Shown: one piece after another, positions 25,282-35,000 of the stretch
How the letters are laid out: every line of letters starts with the position of its first letter
Position numbering within the stretch: the stretch's first letter is position 1
DNA from: Streptomyces sp. R41
Lineage (GTDB): Bacteria; Actinomycetota; Actinomycetes; Streptomycetales; Streptomycetaceae
DNA length: 64,000 nucleotides
Direction: 5' to 3'
Assembly: GCF_041053055.1 (NCBI RefSeq)
Contig: NZ_CP163443.1
Span: forward strand, 1,302,001 to 1,366,000
Made by a program: the position numbers and the translations under genes
The notes under the pieces: model-generated
What the model saw: the letters and a program-made list of their open reading frames with translations, nothing else
Databases searched by the model: none
What the model was told of the DNA's origin: nothing

Positions 25282-26046
25282 TCAGGGCCCGGTCGCCCGG
25301 CCGGAACCCCTCCCCTTGCCGTTGGCGCCGGTGGTCGTGGTCGTGCCGGTCGGCCGAGGGAACACCAGTCCCACACCGTGGGCGAGCTGATCGGCCGCCT
25401 GCCGGAAGAACGTCTCGCGGTCCTCCACGACCCGGTTGAACTGCCCGAACAGTTCGAAACCGATCAGCCCGTAGAGCTGCGCCCACGCGGCCACGAGCGC
25501 CGTCACCACCTCCGGCGGAAGGTCGGGCGCGAGCTCGGCGGTCATCCGCTGCGCCTCGGCCTTCAGGTCGGTGGGCAACGGCGGACGGGCCACCCCCTCG
25601 CCCTGATGCGCGTCACGGACGATGCCGATCAGGAGCAGGCCCACGCGGGAAGCGGCCGGGACGGTCGTCTCCGGCGCGGTGTACCCGGGCACGGGCGAAC
25701 CGTAGATGAGCGCGTACTCGTGCGGATGCTCCAGTGCCCACCGGCGCGCCGCCGCGCACACAGCGATCCAGCGCTCCCGGGGACCGGCGTCGGCTACGTC
25801 GGCGTGCGCCGACTCCGCGGTCTCGCCAAGGGAGTCGTACGCGTCGATGATGAGCGCGGTCAGCAGGTCGTCGCGGCTGGGGAAGTAGCGGTACAGCGCG
25901 GAGGAGACCATGCCGAGCTCGCGGGCCACGGCCCGCAGCGAGAGCTTGGCAGCACCCTCCGCCGCGAGCTGTCTGCGCGCCTCGTCCTTGATGGCCGCGG
26001 TGACCTCGATCCTGGCTCGGGCCCGTGCCCCTCGTGCGGTACTCAT
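25282..26046 (-). CDS. TetR-family regulator, divergent from a deazaflavin-dependent reductase
   Basis: 254 residues. The helix-turn-helix domain (AAIKDEARRQLAAEGAAKLSLRAVARELGMVSSALYRYFPSRDDLLTALI) is followed by a WHG-type TetR C-terminal domain (RWALEHPHEYALIYGSPVPGY). The last 30 residues are a Thr/Gly-rich tail. The gap to the reductase gene is full of AGAGCA/TGCTCT half-sites, its likely operators, which implies autoregulation and repression of the reductase. Confidence 0.9.
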   Translation of the reverse strand: MSTARGARARARIEVTAAIKDEARRQLAAEGAAKLSLRAVARELGMVSSALYRYFPSRDDLLTALIIDAYDSLGETAESAHADVADAGPRERWIAVCAAARRWALEHPHEYALIYGSPVPGYTAPETTVPAASRVGLLLIGIVRDAHQGEGVARPPLPTDLKAEAQRMTAELAPDLPPEVVTALVAAWAQLYGLIGFELFGQFNRVVEDRETFFRQAADQLAHGVGLVFPRPTGTTTTTGANGKGRGSGRATGP

Positions 26047-26107
26047 GCGGGGCAGTGTGCCACATTTCCAGAGCAGTGCACACAAACGAGAGCAGCGAAC
26101 TAATTCG

Positions 26108-26172
26108 AGAGCACTGCTCTTGCTTTGGATCACCGATCTCGTGCAGACTGCTCTCAAGCGAGAGCAGTGCTC
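26108..26172. promoter_or_regulatory. TetR operator cluster (AGAGCA-N-TGCTCT)
   Basis: A perfect palindrome AGAGCACTGCTCT sits at 26108-26120. A second unit, ACTGCTCTC-N4-GAGAGCAGT, spans 26147-26168, and GAGCAGTGCTC (26162-26172) overlaps it. Single half-sites AGAGCAG occur near 26070 and 26090. The cluster lies between the TetR start and the reductase start. Confidence 0.8.
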
Positions 26173-26212
26173 ACAAAACGGAGCGGCGCTCTCTCAATCG
26201 ATGGGGGTCACC

Positions 26213-26662
26213 ATGTCCACTCACGTCCAGAAGCCGGGCTGGTTCACCGTGAACGTCTTCAACCGAGCGGTCGCCTGGATGACCCGCCGCGGCATCAGCG
26301 TCTGGGGCTCCCGGGTCCTGGCCGTGCGCGGCCGCAAGAGCGGCGAGTGGCGCACGACCCCGGTCAATCTGCTCACCGTGGACGGGCAGCAGTACCTGGT
26401 CGCCCCCCGCGGCCATGTCCAGTGGACGCACAACATGCGGGCCGCGGGAGGGGGCGAGCTGCGACTCGGCAAGAACGTGGACGCGTTCACCGCGACCGAG
26501 GTCGCCGACGACGACAAGGTCCAGCTGCTGCGCGCCTACCTCAAGCGCTGGAAGGCCGAGGTCGGTGTCTTCTTCAACGGCGTCGGCCCCGACTCGTCGA
26601 ACGAGGAGCTGCGACGCATCGCCCCCGACCACCCGGTGTTCCGGATCACGGTCAAGCCGTGA
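26213..26662 (+). CDS. Deazaflavin (F420)-dependent nitroreductase family protein (DDN-like)
   Basis: 149 residues with the split-beta-barrel pattern of the DDN family: PGWFTVNVFNRAVAWMTRRGISVWGSRVLAVRGRKSGEWRTTPVNLLTVDGQQYLVAPRG, where the R-G-R-K-S-G-x-x-R-T-T-P segment binds the F420 phosphate. These enzymes reduce quinones or nitro compounds with F420H2. The ATG at 26213 follows GGGGG by 7 nt; an in-frame ATG at 26201 is possible. Expression is probably controlled by the divergent TetR. Confidence 0.88.
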   Translation: MSTHVQKPGWFTVNVFNRAVAWMTRRGISVWGSRVLAVRGRKSGEWRTTPVNLLTVDGQQYLVAPRGHVQWTHNMRAAGGGELRLGKNVDAFTATEVADDDKVQLLRAYLKRWKAEVGVFFNGVGPDSSNEELRRIAPDHPVFRITVKP

Positions 26663-26669
26663 CCCTCTG

Positions 26670-26688
26670 AGGGCGGGCCGTCCGCCCT
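26670..26688. terminator. Short hairpin between convergent genes
   Basis: A 7-bp stem AGGGCGG/CCGCCCT with a GCCGT loop, directly after the reductase stop codon and touching the stop of the convergent FAD oxidoreductase gene. Confidence 0.5.
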
Positions 26689-27892
26689 ACCGGTCGAGCG
26701 CGGTCAGGGCGCGCCCGGCCATCGGGTGGCTGCGGACGAGCTCGCCGAGCGAGGTCGAACCGCGCGTTATCCCCGTGAAGGCCTTCCAGGCGGGCCTGAA
26801 ACTCGTGATCGCCGCGTGGAACATGCCCGGGCGGCGCTCGAAGACGGTCAGCAGGCGCTTGCCGACACTCATCTCGACGCCGAGTCCAGCCTTGATCGCG
26901 AAGGCGTAGTTCAACGCCTGGCGCCGGGTGTCCACCGCGTCGTGCGCCTCGGCGATCCGTACCGCCCACTCGCCCGCGAGCCGCCCGGAGCGCAGTGCGA
27001 AGGAGATGCCCTCACGGGTCCAGGGTTCGAGCAGTCCCGCCGCGTCACCGCACACCAGCACCCGGCCGCGCGAGAGCGGCGAGTCGTCGGCGCGGCAGCG
27101 CGTCAAGTGGCCGGAGGAGATGGCCGGTTCGAAGCCGGCGAGCCCGAGGCGGGCGATGAAGTCCTCCAAGTACCGCTTGGTGGCGGCGCCTTCGCCGCGC
27201 GCGGAGATCACGCCGACGGTGAGCGTGTCCCCCTTGGGGAACACCCACCCGTAACTGCCCGGCATGGGGCCCCAGTCAATGAGAACCCGTCCCTGCCAGT
27301 CCTCAGCGACCGTCTCCGGCACCGGGATCTCCACCTCCAGGCCGAGATCGACCTGGTCGAGCTTCACGCCGACGTGCGCTCCTATCCGGCTGGCGCTGCC
27401 GTCGGCGCCGACGACCGCCCGCGCCAGCACGGTCTCACCGCCCTGCAACACCACCGCGACGGTGCGCCGGTCCGGTACGGCCGACCCGTGCTGTTCGACG
27501 CGCGAGACCGTGACGCCCGTACGCAACTCTGCGCCCGCCTTCTGGGCGTGCTCGACGAGCTGCTGGTCGAAATCGGGCCGGTTGATCAGCCCGAACAGCA
27601 TCTGCTTGGAGCGGCGGGTACGCACGAAGCGGCCGTCGAGCGAGAACGTGACCGCATGCACCCGGTCCCGGAGCGGCAGCTCGAAGCCGGGCGGCAGCGC
27701 ATCGCGCGAGGGGCCGATGATGCCGCCGCCGCACGTCTTGTAGCGGGGCAGCTCCGCCTTCTCCAGCAATAGGACGCTGCGTCCCGCGACCGCTGCCGCG
27801 TAGGCGGCCGAGGCCCCGGCGGGCCCCGCGCCGACCACGACGACGTCCCACACCCGCTGCCCGTCGTCCGCCGAAGAGTTCTCGCTGCTCAC
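26687..27892 (-). CDS. FAD-dependent oxidoreductase, geranylgeranyl reductase family
   Basis: 401 residues. The N-terminal dinucleotide loop VVVVGAGPAGASAAYAAAVAG, the RYKTCGGGI segment, and the C-terminal CGDAAGLLEPWTREGISFALRSG match the geranylgeranyl-reductase/digeranylglycerophospholipid-reductase group. In actinobacteria such proteins saturate isoprenoid chains, for example of menaquinone, but other substrates exist. It starts with GTG at 27892. It is divergent from the dipeptidase gene at 28077 and has no operon partner. Confidence 0.85.
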   Translation of the reverse strand: MSSENSSADDGQRVWDVVVVGAGPAGASAAYAAAVAGRSVLLLEKAELPRYKTCGGGIIGPSRDALPPGFELPLRDRVHAVTFSLDGRFVRTRRSKQMLFGLINRPDFDQQLVEHAQKAGAELRTGVTVSRVEQHGSAVPDRRTVAVVLQGGETVLARAVVGADGSASRIGAHVGVKLDQVDLGLEVEIPVPETVAEDWQGRVLIDWGPMPGSYGWVFPKGDTLTVGVISARGEGAATKRYLEDFIARLGLAGFEPAISSGHLTRCRADDSPLSRGRVLVCGDAAGLLEPWTREGISFALRSGRLAGEWAVRIAEAHDAVDTRRQALNYAFAIKAGLGVEMSVGKRLLTVFERRPGMFHAAITSFRPAWKAFTGITRGSTSLGELVRSHPMAGRALTALDR

Positions 27893-28076
27893 GATGGTCT
27901 ACTGCTCCCAGTCCAGCCGTCTTCCGCACGTGTCTCCCGCATCCTACGGCGGGCATCGCCGCAGGCCGCTGTGGGAGGATCGGCAGCGTATGCGCCCTGC
28001 ACACCAGTACGCGCGTACGCACCACACGATCACCTGTACACAGAAGTACAACGTCGCACCTACAAGGAGCGTGCCC

Positions 28077-29432
28077 ATGTCGTCGAATCCGGTCGCCGAG
28101 ACCGTCGCCTCGCTCATGCCCCGGGCGAAGGCGGAGCTCACCGAGCTGGTGGCCTTCAAGTCGGTGGCGGACTTCGACCAATATCCCAAGAGCGAGAGCG
28201 AGGGCGCCGCGAACTGGGTCGCCGACGCGCTGCGCGCCGAGGGCTTCCAGGACGTGGCATTGCTCGACACCCCGGACGGCACGCAGTCGGTGTACGGCTT
28301 CCTGCCCGGGCCCGAGGGCGCGAAGACCGTCCTGCTGTACGCGCACTACGACGTGCAGCCGCCGCTGGACGAAGCGGCCTGGGTGACGCCCCCGTTCGAG
28401 CTGACCGAGCGCGACGGCCGCTGGTACGGACGCGGCAGCGCCGACTGCAAGGGCGGCGTCATCATGCATCTGCTCGCCCTGCGTGCGCTGAAGGCGAACG
28501 GTGGCGTTCCGGTGCACGTCAAGGTGATCGTCGAGGGTTCGGAGGAGCAGGGCACGGGCGGCCTGGAGCGGTACGCCGAGGAGCACCCGGAGCTGCTGAC
28601 CGCCGACACCATCGTCATCGGCGACGCCGGTAACTTCCGGGCCGGGCTGCCGACGGTCACCGCGACCCTGCGCGGCATGACCCTCGTACGCATACAGGTG
28701 GACACCCTGGAAGGCAACCTGCACTCCGGGCAGTTCGGCGGCGCGGCCCCCGACGCGCTCGCCGCGCTGATCCGCGTACTGGACTCGCTGCGGGCCGAGG
28801 ACGGTTCGACGACGGTCGACGGGCTTGTCGGCGACCAGGAGTGGGACGGCCTGCAGTACGAGGAGGAGGCGTTCCGTGAGGACGCCAAGGTGCTCGACGG
28901 TGTGGAGCTGATCGGTTCCGGCACGGTCGCCGACCGTGTCTGGGCACGTCCGGCCGTCACCGTCCTCGGCATCGACTGCCCGCCGGTCGTCGGCGCGACT
29001 CCGTCCGTGCAGGCGGGCGCCCGCGCGCTGATCAGCCTGCGCGTGCCGCCGGGCATGGACGCGGCGGGGGCGACCAAGCTGCTCCAGGCCCATGTGGAGG
29101 CGCACACGCCGTGGGGCGCGCGCGTCAGCACCGAGCAGATCGGCCAGGGACAGGCGTTCCGTGCCGACACCTCCAGCCCCGCGTACGCATCGATGGCCGA
29201 GGCGATGGCTGTCGCCTACCCGGGCCAGGAGATGCAGTACGCGGGCATGGGCGGCTCCATCCCGCTGTGCAACACTCTCGCCTCGCTGTACCCGCAGACG
29301 GAGATCCTGCTCATCGGCCTCAGCGAGCCGGAGGCGCAGATCCACGCGGTGAACGAGGGCGTCTCGCCGGACGAGTTGGAGCGGCTGTCGGTCGCGGAGG
29401 CGCTGTTCCTGCGGAACTACGCCGGAAGCTGA
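28077..29432 (+). CDS. M20 family dipeptidase/metallopeptidase
   Basis: 451 residues. Metal-ligand motifs of the M20 family are visible: LLYAHYDVQPP (His and bridging Asp), GRGSADCKGG, VEGSEEQGTGGLE (catalytic Glu), IVIGDAGNF, and a distal His in EAQIHAVNE. A dimerisation domain is inserted around 190-310 (RIQVDTLEGNLHSGQFGGAAP). It is probably a cytoplasmic zinc dipeptidase that releases amino acids. The ATG at 28077 has AAGGAGCGTGCCC in front. It is transcribed alone. Confidence 0.92.
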   Translation: MSSNPVAETVASLMPRAKAELTELVAFKSVADFDQYPKSESEGAANWVADALRAEGFQDVALLDTPDGTQSVYGFLPGPEGAKTVLLYAHYDVQPPLDEAAWVTPPFELTERDGRWYGRGSADCKGGVIMHLLALRALKANGGVPVHVKVIVEGSEEQGTGGLERYAEEHPELLTADTIVIGDAGNFRAGLPTVTATLRGMTLVRIQVDTLEGNLHSGQFGGAAPDALAALIRVLDSLRAEDGSTTVDGLVGDQEWDGLQYEEEAFREDAKVLDGVELIGSGTVADRVWARPAVTVLGIDCPPVVGATPSVQAGARALISLRVPPGMDAAGATKLLQAHVEAHTPWGARVSTEQIGQGQAFRADTSSPAYASMAEAMAVAYPGQEMQYAGMGGSIPLCNTLASLYPQTEILLIGLSEPEAQIHAVNEGVSPDELERLSVAEALFLRNYAGS

Positions 29433-29497
29433 GGCGTTCTCGGGGGACATGAAGCCCCTCGACATGTCGTCGCTGTGCGCCTCGCCGCGCACAGCGA

Positions 29498-29611
29498 CGT
29501 GCCCGCATCCTGGCCCTGTGCAGCGACCACGAACTGGGAGAACTGGTCGCTGCGGGCCGGCCCCTCGGCTCCGGTATCGGCGGCAGATCCGCGCTGCTGG
29601 ACGTCGCGGGC
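29498..29611 (+). pseudogene. Relic of a protein kinase N-lobe
   Basis: Between the dipeptidase gene and the convergent NUDIX fusion, one plus-strand frame reads RARILALCSDHELGELVAAG followed by RPLGSGIGGRSALLDVAG. This looks like the start of a Streptomyces protein-kinase-like protein in which GSGIGGRS is the glycine-rich loop. After VAG the resemblance stops and the frame becomes Arg-rich shadow sequence. No start codon with a ribosome site was found. Identification rests on memory of the family. Confidence 0.4.
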
Positions 29612-29658
29612 CCTCTCGCTTCCCCTCGGAACTCCACGCGCCGAGCAAAGTCGCGACG

Positions 29659-30699
29659 TCAGCCGACCGGGACCCCGGCCTCCAGATAGAGCGCCGCTCC
29701 GCGTTCGCGCGCCCGCAGGGCCCAGCGCAGCCGCTCGTAGCGCACGGGCGGCAGCAGATCGGCGGCCTCCTGCTCGGTGGCGAAGCGCCAGTCGCGCAGT
29801 TCGGGTCCGGGCAGCAGCAGACGGCTCGCCGCTGCCGTGTCGAGTCGGCCGCCGTCGAACAGGAGACGCAGGCCGCCGAATCCGGGGGGCGCCGGCGACT
29901 CCCAGTCGACGACGAGAAGGCGGGGCACCTCGTCGAGCGTGATGCCGGTCTCCTCGACGACCTCGCGCATGCCGGCGCGCGCCGGGGCCTCACCGGGTTC
30001 GACGACGCCTCCGGGGAATTCCCAGCCGGCCTTGTACGTCGGGTCGACGAGCAGCACCCGGTCCTGCTCGTCGAAGAGGAGCACGCCCGCGGCGACGGTC
30101 TCCGCGGTGGGTTCGGGGGTCTGCACGATGTCGCACACGGGTACATCCCCGGTGCGTACGGCATCGGCGATGCGCAGGGCGGTCTCGTACGGGGTGAGCG
30201 CGCTGGTGTCCACGGGGTGAGCGTCGGCGGTGAGCCAGGAGGCGAGCGCGGCGCGATAGGGCTCGATGTGGTCGTAGGACCACTGGCGCACGCGCATCTC
30301 ACCGTCGGGCAGGTCCGGGGGCACCTCGCGCCCAGCTATTCGCTCGCGCAGGATCGTTTCCGCCGGGGCGAGGAGCACGTGCCGTACGGGGATCCGGCGT
30401 GCGGCGAGGCCGCCGAAGATCTCGTCGCGGTACTCCTGGCGGAGCAGGGTCGTCGGGACCACGAGGACGCCGCCGAGTTCGGCGAGCATGGCGGCCGCGG
30501 TGTCGACCACGAGGCGTCGCCAGATCGGCAGGTCCTGGAAGTCACCGACCTCGGCGAGGCGTTTGGCCGGCAGCAGGTGCGTGAGTGTGCCGCCGATGAC
30601 CTCGGGGTCGAAGAGCGTGCTGTTCGGGATCAGCTCGATCAGTTCCCGTGCGGTGGTGGTCTTCCCCGCACCGAACGCACCGTTGATCCAGACGATCAC
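29659..30699 (-). CDS. Fusion of P-loop kinase and NUDIX hydrolase
   Basis: 346 residues. Residues 1-180 form a small AAA/shikimate-kinase-like P-loop domain ([21 protein letters not shown], Walker A at GAFGAGKT; the [13 protein letters not shown] strand; Arg-rich lid). Residues about 200-335 are a NUDIX domain with a complete box (G-x5-E-x7-REVVEE-x-GI in [20 protein letters not shown]). The fold pair suggests a nucleotide- or sugar-phosphate-processing enzyme with two activities on one metabolite; the substrate is not known. It starts with the ATG at 30699. The gene stands alone on the minus strand. Confidence 0.85.
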   Translation of the reverse strand: MIVWINGAFGAGKTTTARELIELIPNSTLFDPEVIGGTLTHLLPAKRLAEVGDFQDLPIWRRLVVDTAAAMLAELGGVLVVPTTLLRQEYRDEIFGGLAARRIPVRHVLLAPAETILRERIAGREVPPDLPDGEMRVRQWSYDHIEPYRAALASWLTADAHPVDTSALTPYETALRIADAVRTGDVPVCDIVQTPEPTAETVAAGVLLFDEQDRVLLVDPTYKAGWEFPGGVVEPGEAPARAGMREVVEETGITLDEVPRLLVVDWESPAPPGFGGLRLLFDGGRLDTAAASRLLLPGPELRDWRFATEQEAADLLPPVRYERLRWALRARERGAALYLEAGVPVG

Positions 30700-30785
30700 G
30701 GTTCCCCCTCTTCTGTTGGCCCCCTGTGGCTTGCCCGCTCCACCCTGCCACGGAAACCAGGCCCTGATGAGGGCGCCGACAGCGC

Positions 30786-30819
30786 GGCGCCGGTGCCCCG
30801 TCCCGGGGGCACCGGCGCC
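30786..30819 (-). terminator. Hairpin terminator after a small secreted-protein gene
   Basis: A perfect 14-bp stem (30786-30799 with 30806-30819) with a 6-nt loop, just past the stop codon at 30834 on the minus strand. Confidence 0.75.
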
Positions 30820-30833
30820 ATGGTCCGAACCCG

Positions 30834-31028
30834 TCAGCCGTTGCGTCCCGGTGCCTTCTCGTCCACGGCCGGGCTGTCGCTGCCGATCGTGTGATCGACG
30901 GTGCTCAGCGTGTCGTTGACGTTCAGATCGCCGAGGACGTCGCCGTCGACGGCGTGGGACGGGGTGATCGCCGCGACGACGAACCCGGTGGCGAGGGAGG
31001 CGATGGCGAGCATGCTGCGCTTCTTCAT
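30834..31028 (-). CDS. Small secreted protein of unknown function
   Basis: 64 residues. A Sec signal peptide ([25 protein letters not shown]) leaves a mature acidic peptide of about 38 residues ([22 protein letters not shown]...), with no Cys. Many Streptomyces genomes encode such short exported peptides; no function can be given. The start is an ATG with a weak ribosome site (GGGC). A terminator hairpin follows closely, which supports a real transcript. Confidence 0.65.
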   Translation of the reverse strand: MKKRSMLAIASLATGFVVAAITPSHAVDGDVLGDLNVNDTLSTVDHTIGSDSPAVDEKAPGRNG

Positions 31029-31150
31029 GCCCGGTTCAACTACGGACCCGACGACGAGTCACGGGTAGGTCACGCAACTTCATCTCGCCCTCATCGGACA
31101 CATCCACAGCACTACCGTCATCCCACTCGAAACATCCCAGGGGGGACGAG

Positions 31151-31612
31151 ATGACCAATCCGTACACCACACCACAGGCCCCAACCACCCGCACCGCTCC
31201 GGGCTGGGCCCGCAAGCGCTACGTCCTGCCCGCGCTCGCCGTGACCCTCTTCATCGGTGTCGGCATAGGCGCGAGTGGCGGGAACAAGACCGAGAACGCC
31301 GCGGCGAAGCCCCGCCCGACCGTCACCGCCACAGTCACGGCGGAGGCCACGGCCACCCGGACCGCGATGGAGACGGTCACGGCGACGCCCTCCGCCACCG
31401 TGACCGTCCGCACGACGAAGACCGTACGGGCGACCGTCACCGCGCAGCCCGCCGCGGGCGGTGGCGGCACCGACGACAACAGCGGCGGGGGCACCGTGTA
31501 CTACGAGAACTGCGACGCCGCGCGTGCGGCGGGGGCCGCGCCGGTACGCGTGGGAGACCCCGGCTACGGCCGGCACCTCGACCGGGACGGGGACGGCGTC
31601 GGGTGCGAGTGA
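31151..31612 (+). CDS. Membrane-anchored protein with excalibur calcium-binding domain
   Basis: 153 residues. A short cytoplasmic start precedes one membrane helix (YVLPALAVTLFIGVGIGAS), a Thr/Val/Ala-rich extracellular stalk (about 50-105, with repeated TVTA/ATRT units), a Gly-rich joint, and a C-terminal excalibur domain (YYENCDAARAAGAAPVRVGD ending RDGDGVGCE) with the D-x-D-x-D-G-x-x-C calcium loop. These domains occur on wall-associated nucleases and on isolated surface proteins. The ATG at 31151 has GGGGGGACGAG upstream. Confidence 0.88.
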   Translation: MTNPYTTPQAPTTRTAPGWARKRYVLPALAVTLFIGVGIGASGGNKTENAAAKPRPTVTATVTAEATATRTAMETVTATPSATVTVRTTKTVRATVTAQPAAGGGGTDDNSGGGTVYYENCDAARAAGAAPVRVGDPGYGRHLDRDGDGVGCE

Positions 31613-31628
31613 GGGCGCATCAGCCGGC

Positions 31629-32084
31629 TCAGTCGAGGGTGAAGGGGTCCCTGGACAGCGACTGCCTCTGGTCGGAGAAAAGCCCTTCCGGCGGCGGCGC
31701 GATCGGCAGCGGCTCGTGGTCCTGGTGACCGTCGGCGCAGCGCGCGAACGGCCCTGTGACAGGGTCCATCAGAGCACGCACATGCGGGTCGACGTGGTGG
31801 AGCCACCAGTTCGACATCCCCAGGGGACCGTCCCAGCGCAACGCCTCCCAGGCACGCCAGACACAGTCCAGCCGAGAGAGCGCCTCGGCGTGGCGAAACC
31901 ATTCCGGGCACCATACGCGCCCGGAGTCAGGGGTGGGACTCGGAATGAAATAGACGAACCGGTCGGCTACGAATTCGCTGACGTTCGGATACCACAGTTC
32001 CGCCGGGCGGGCGGCGCTCTCCTCGTCCCTCCTGATGTCCTCGGCCGACTCGCCCCGCTCCTCGTCATGGAGTGGTGATGTCAT
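31629..32084 (-). CDS. DUF4913 domain protein, last gene of the Trypco2/protease-STAND operon
   Basis: 151 residues. The core from LWYPNVSEFVADRFVYF through VWCPEWFRHAEALSRLDCVW and RAWEALRWDGPLGMSNWWLH to HHVDPHVRALMDPVTGPFARC is the DUF4913 pattern, rich in Trp and with conserved His/Cys. DUF4913 has no assigned function; in actinobacteria it is often encoded on plasmids and integrative elements. Here the ATG (32084) lies only 4 nt after the stop of the 1323-residue protease/NTPase gene, and that gene's last codons supply the ribosome site (AGAGGAGC). It is therefore translated from the same operon and may be its third component. Confidence 0.82.
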   Translation of the reverse strand: MTSPLHDEERGESAEDIRRDEESAARPAELWYPNVSEFVADRFVYFIPSPTPDSGRVWCPEWFRHAEALSRLDCVWRAWEALRWDGPLGMSNWWLHHVDPHVRALMDPVTGPFARCADGHQDHEPLPIAPPPEGLFSDQRQSLSRDPFTLD

Positions 32085-32088
32085 GGCG

Positions 32089-35000
32089 TCATGCTCCTCT
32101 TCGCAGCCGTACGTCAGTGGCCTCGCTGTGAAGGCCGATGCGGTCCAGAACCCTCGCGAGCCGGGTGACGGCCCATCTCAGGTCGGCCTGCCTGCTCGGG
32201 TCCCGGTCCACCAGACCCCGGTAGAGGCGGACGGCCCGTCGCGCCGGTGCCACCGCCCGGGCGGCCCGCCGCACGTCGTGTCGGCCGCACAGGCTCAGCG
32301 TCCCGGCCAGTCGGGAAAGGAGCCATGCGGTCCGGTCCGGTCGTTCGTCGGAGCGCCCGGCCAGCTCCTGGCAGACCTCCTCCGCCTCGAGCGCGGTGAG
32401 CCAGGCCGCGACCTCCTCCCCTGCCATGGCCCGCCCGTCGGCCAGCCGCAGGAGAGCGCGGCACAGGGGCTGCTCGTGGCCGGCCCGGTCCGCGGTGATC
32501 AATTGGCGTCGAAGGCGCACCTCGTGCTCCGAGATACGGACGGAGTCGCGGAAGCGGTTCGTCCTCAGCAGCGCACGGCTCAGCTCCGCACAGGTGTTGG
32601 CCAGGTCCACCTCATGTCTCGCGTCCCCGGCCGACAGCTCCACGCGCAGCTCATACGCCTCACTCAGTACGGGAACCGCCCGGTCGGCCGTAGCCCAGAA
32701 CATCCCGTAGCTGGTGCCGAGGTCATGCAGGCAGAAGGCCAGCCCCTGGCGTCCCTCCGCGTCGACGTGGGACAGCCGGCGGTAGAGGGGCAGCGCCTGG
32801 CGGAGCAGGATGCGCACCGCGACGTGCCGGTCGTGCTTCCAGTAGAGGTCGGAGCCGTCGTGGAGGCTGGTGGCATACCCCTGCGTGTAGAGGCTGGGGG
32901 CGTATTCACTGAGGCGGCGCCCGATGGCAAGGGCCTGGTTCTGGACGGCGAGCGCGTCCGCTGGGCGGCCCAGGACGTCGTAGGAGCGGGCGAGCTTGAG
33001 AGCGATTCCGGACTGCGCCTCCAGGTTGCTCGCGCTGAGCGGCAGTCTGGCGCGTGCGCAGATCTCGAGGGCCTCCTTGAATCGCTCCACCGCCGCCTGG
33101 TGGTCGCCGGCACCCGCGTGGAAGGTGGCGAGCATGCTGACCGAATGGGCCCAGCCGGGCTCGATGATCCCGTACGGATCGCGTGCCAGAGCCCGCCGAT
33201 GCTCGATGGCCTCTCCGATGGTCTCCCGCGCCGCGGCGTAATCCCCCTCGTCGAAGTGCTCACAGGCGAGGTTGTGCAGCAGCTGCGCCAAGGTGGAGCG
33301 GTGGACTGCGGGAAGATCCCCGGCCAGCGGGCGCAGCAGTTCGATCGCCTCCCGTTCCAGCGCCATGGACTCGCCGCCCGGCCGTGAGGCGGCGTTGTAG
33401 TCGACCGCCAGGCCCATCAGAGCGCGCGCGAGGTCGGCGGAATAGGCGTCGCGGTTCTCTCGCGCCAACTGGCGGGAGGTCTCGACCGCCTCCTCGCTCA
33501 GAGACAACGACTCCGTATTACGCTGCAGGCGCCAGAGGTTCGCACCTCGTGCCACCAGCGCCTTGGGGAGCAGGAGCGGGTCCAGATCGGGGTGTCCGGC
33601 CACCAGTACGCGGGCGCGCCGGACGGCCTCGTCCGTGTGGTCGTCGGACCTGGCGATCTGGTCGAAGGGAATCGAGCTCGGGTCGAGCTGCCAGACCACG
33701 TGCGACTGGTTGATGAGTGCCCGCACCAGGCCGCTCTCGCGCTTCTCCCCCTCCTCGCCGCCCTCAGCAGTCAGCGTGCGGAAGAGGCTCAGCGCCTGAT
33801 CGCCGACGCGGTGCGCCTCCATCAGACATCCGGTCATGCGCAAGGCGTGCGACAGCGCCAGCAGCGAGTCGGCCCGGTCCGCGCGGTGCGTCATCGCTCC
33901 GTCGTCCGCCAGCCCCTCGCGGATCGCCGCCGCGTCACCCGCCGCCTGCCGGGCGTCCTCCCAGTCGCCGACCGCCAGGTGCCGCTCGGCCAGGTTGTGC
34001 AGCGCCCACGCGCGGTCGCGGAGCGACTGTGGGTCGTCGCCCTTGGCGCGGCACAGCCCGCTCAGTTCGCGAGCGACGTCGAGCGCGTACTCGCGCAGCA
34101 CATGGGACTGGTCCGGCAGTGTGTCGGAGTGTGCGCGCAGCACGGTGGCGGTCAACGGCGCGTCGGCGGGCACGGAGCGCAGCACCTCGCGCAGCCGGTC
34201 GATGACGATGTGCGCCCAGCGCGTGCGGCCCTCGTTGGCGTGGGCCACGGCAGACCGGGCCAGCACGGTGAGGGTCTGCACGCGCTGGTGGTCCGGGGCC
34301 CGGGCGAACAGTCTCCCCAGCAGTCCCGCGTCGCGGATGATCTGCTCGGAGGCGTGGTACTCCGCCAGCCGGTCCGGCTCCAGCTGGCCCCAGTAGCGGT
34401 CCTCGGACGACGGATACAGGTCACGCAGCCAGTCGGCGATCTCCGAGATGAGCCATGGCGGTTCATCGGGCAGCAGCCGGGCGATGGTCCCCCGAGCCTC
34501 CCGCTCCTCCTGTGCGGGACACAGCACGGCCGCCGCCACCGCCTGCGCGAGCAGGTTCTTCTCCCGCCGCCCCATGCCCCGCTCGTCGGCGGTGTCCTGC
34601 CAGTACCTCTTCTCGTGGCCCAGGAGCTCGGCCTCCAGCGCGCCGTCCCCGGTCGACCCCTTGTCTCCCTTGGGGGTTCGAGCGCGGCGCAGCAGCGTGA
34701 CCAGGGCCGCCATCTGCACGGCCAGCGCTGTCTCAGCCCCCGGGCCCGCGCCGGGGCGGCGGGCGACCGGGACGGCGTCCGCGAGCCCGGGCCAGTCGAG
34801 GTCCGGCTCGCCGGTCGCCTCCGCCAGGCGGCGGGAGAAGTCCCGGGCCGCCGCCCGGAACGCATGCTCCCGGTCCGCGACGCCGGGGCTGAGCGCGTGC
34901 AGCCTGGTCTCGCGGAGGGCGCCGGTCGCTCTGTCCTGCCACGAGCCCAGTGAACGGGCAAGCAGCAGCAGGCGTACCGGATGTCCGGCCTGCTCGGTGT

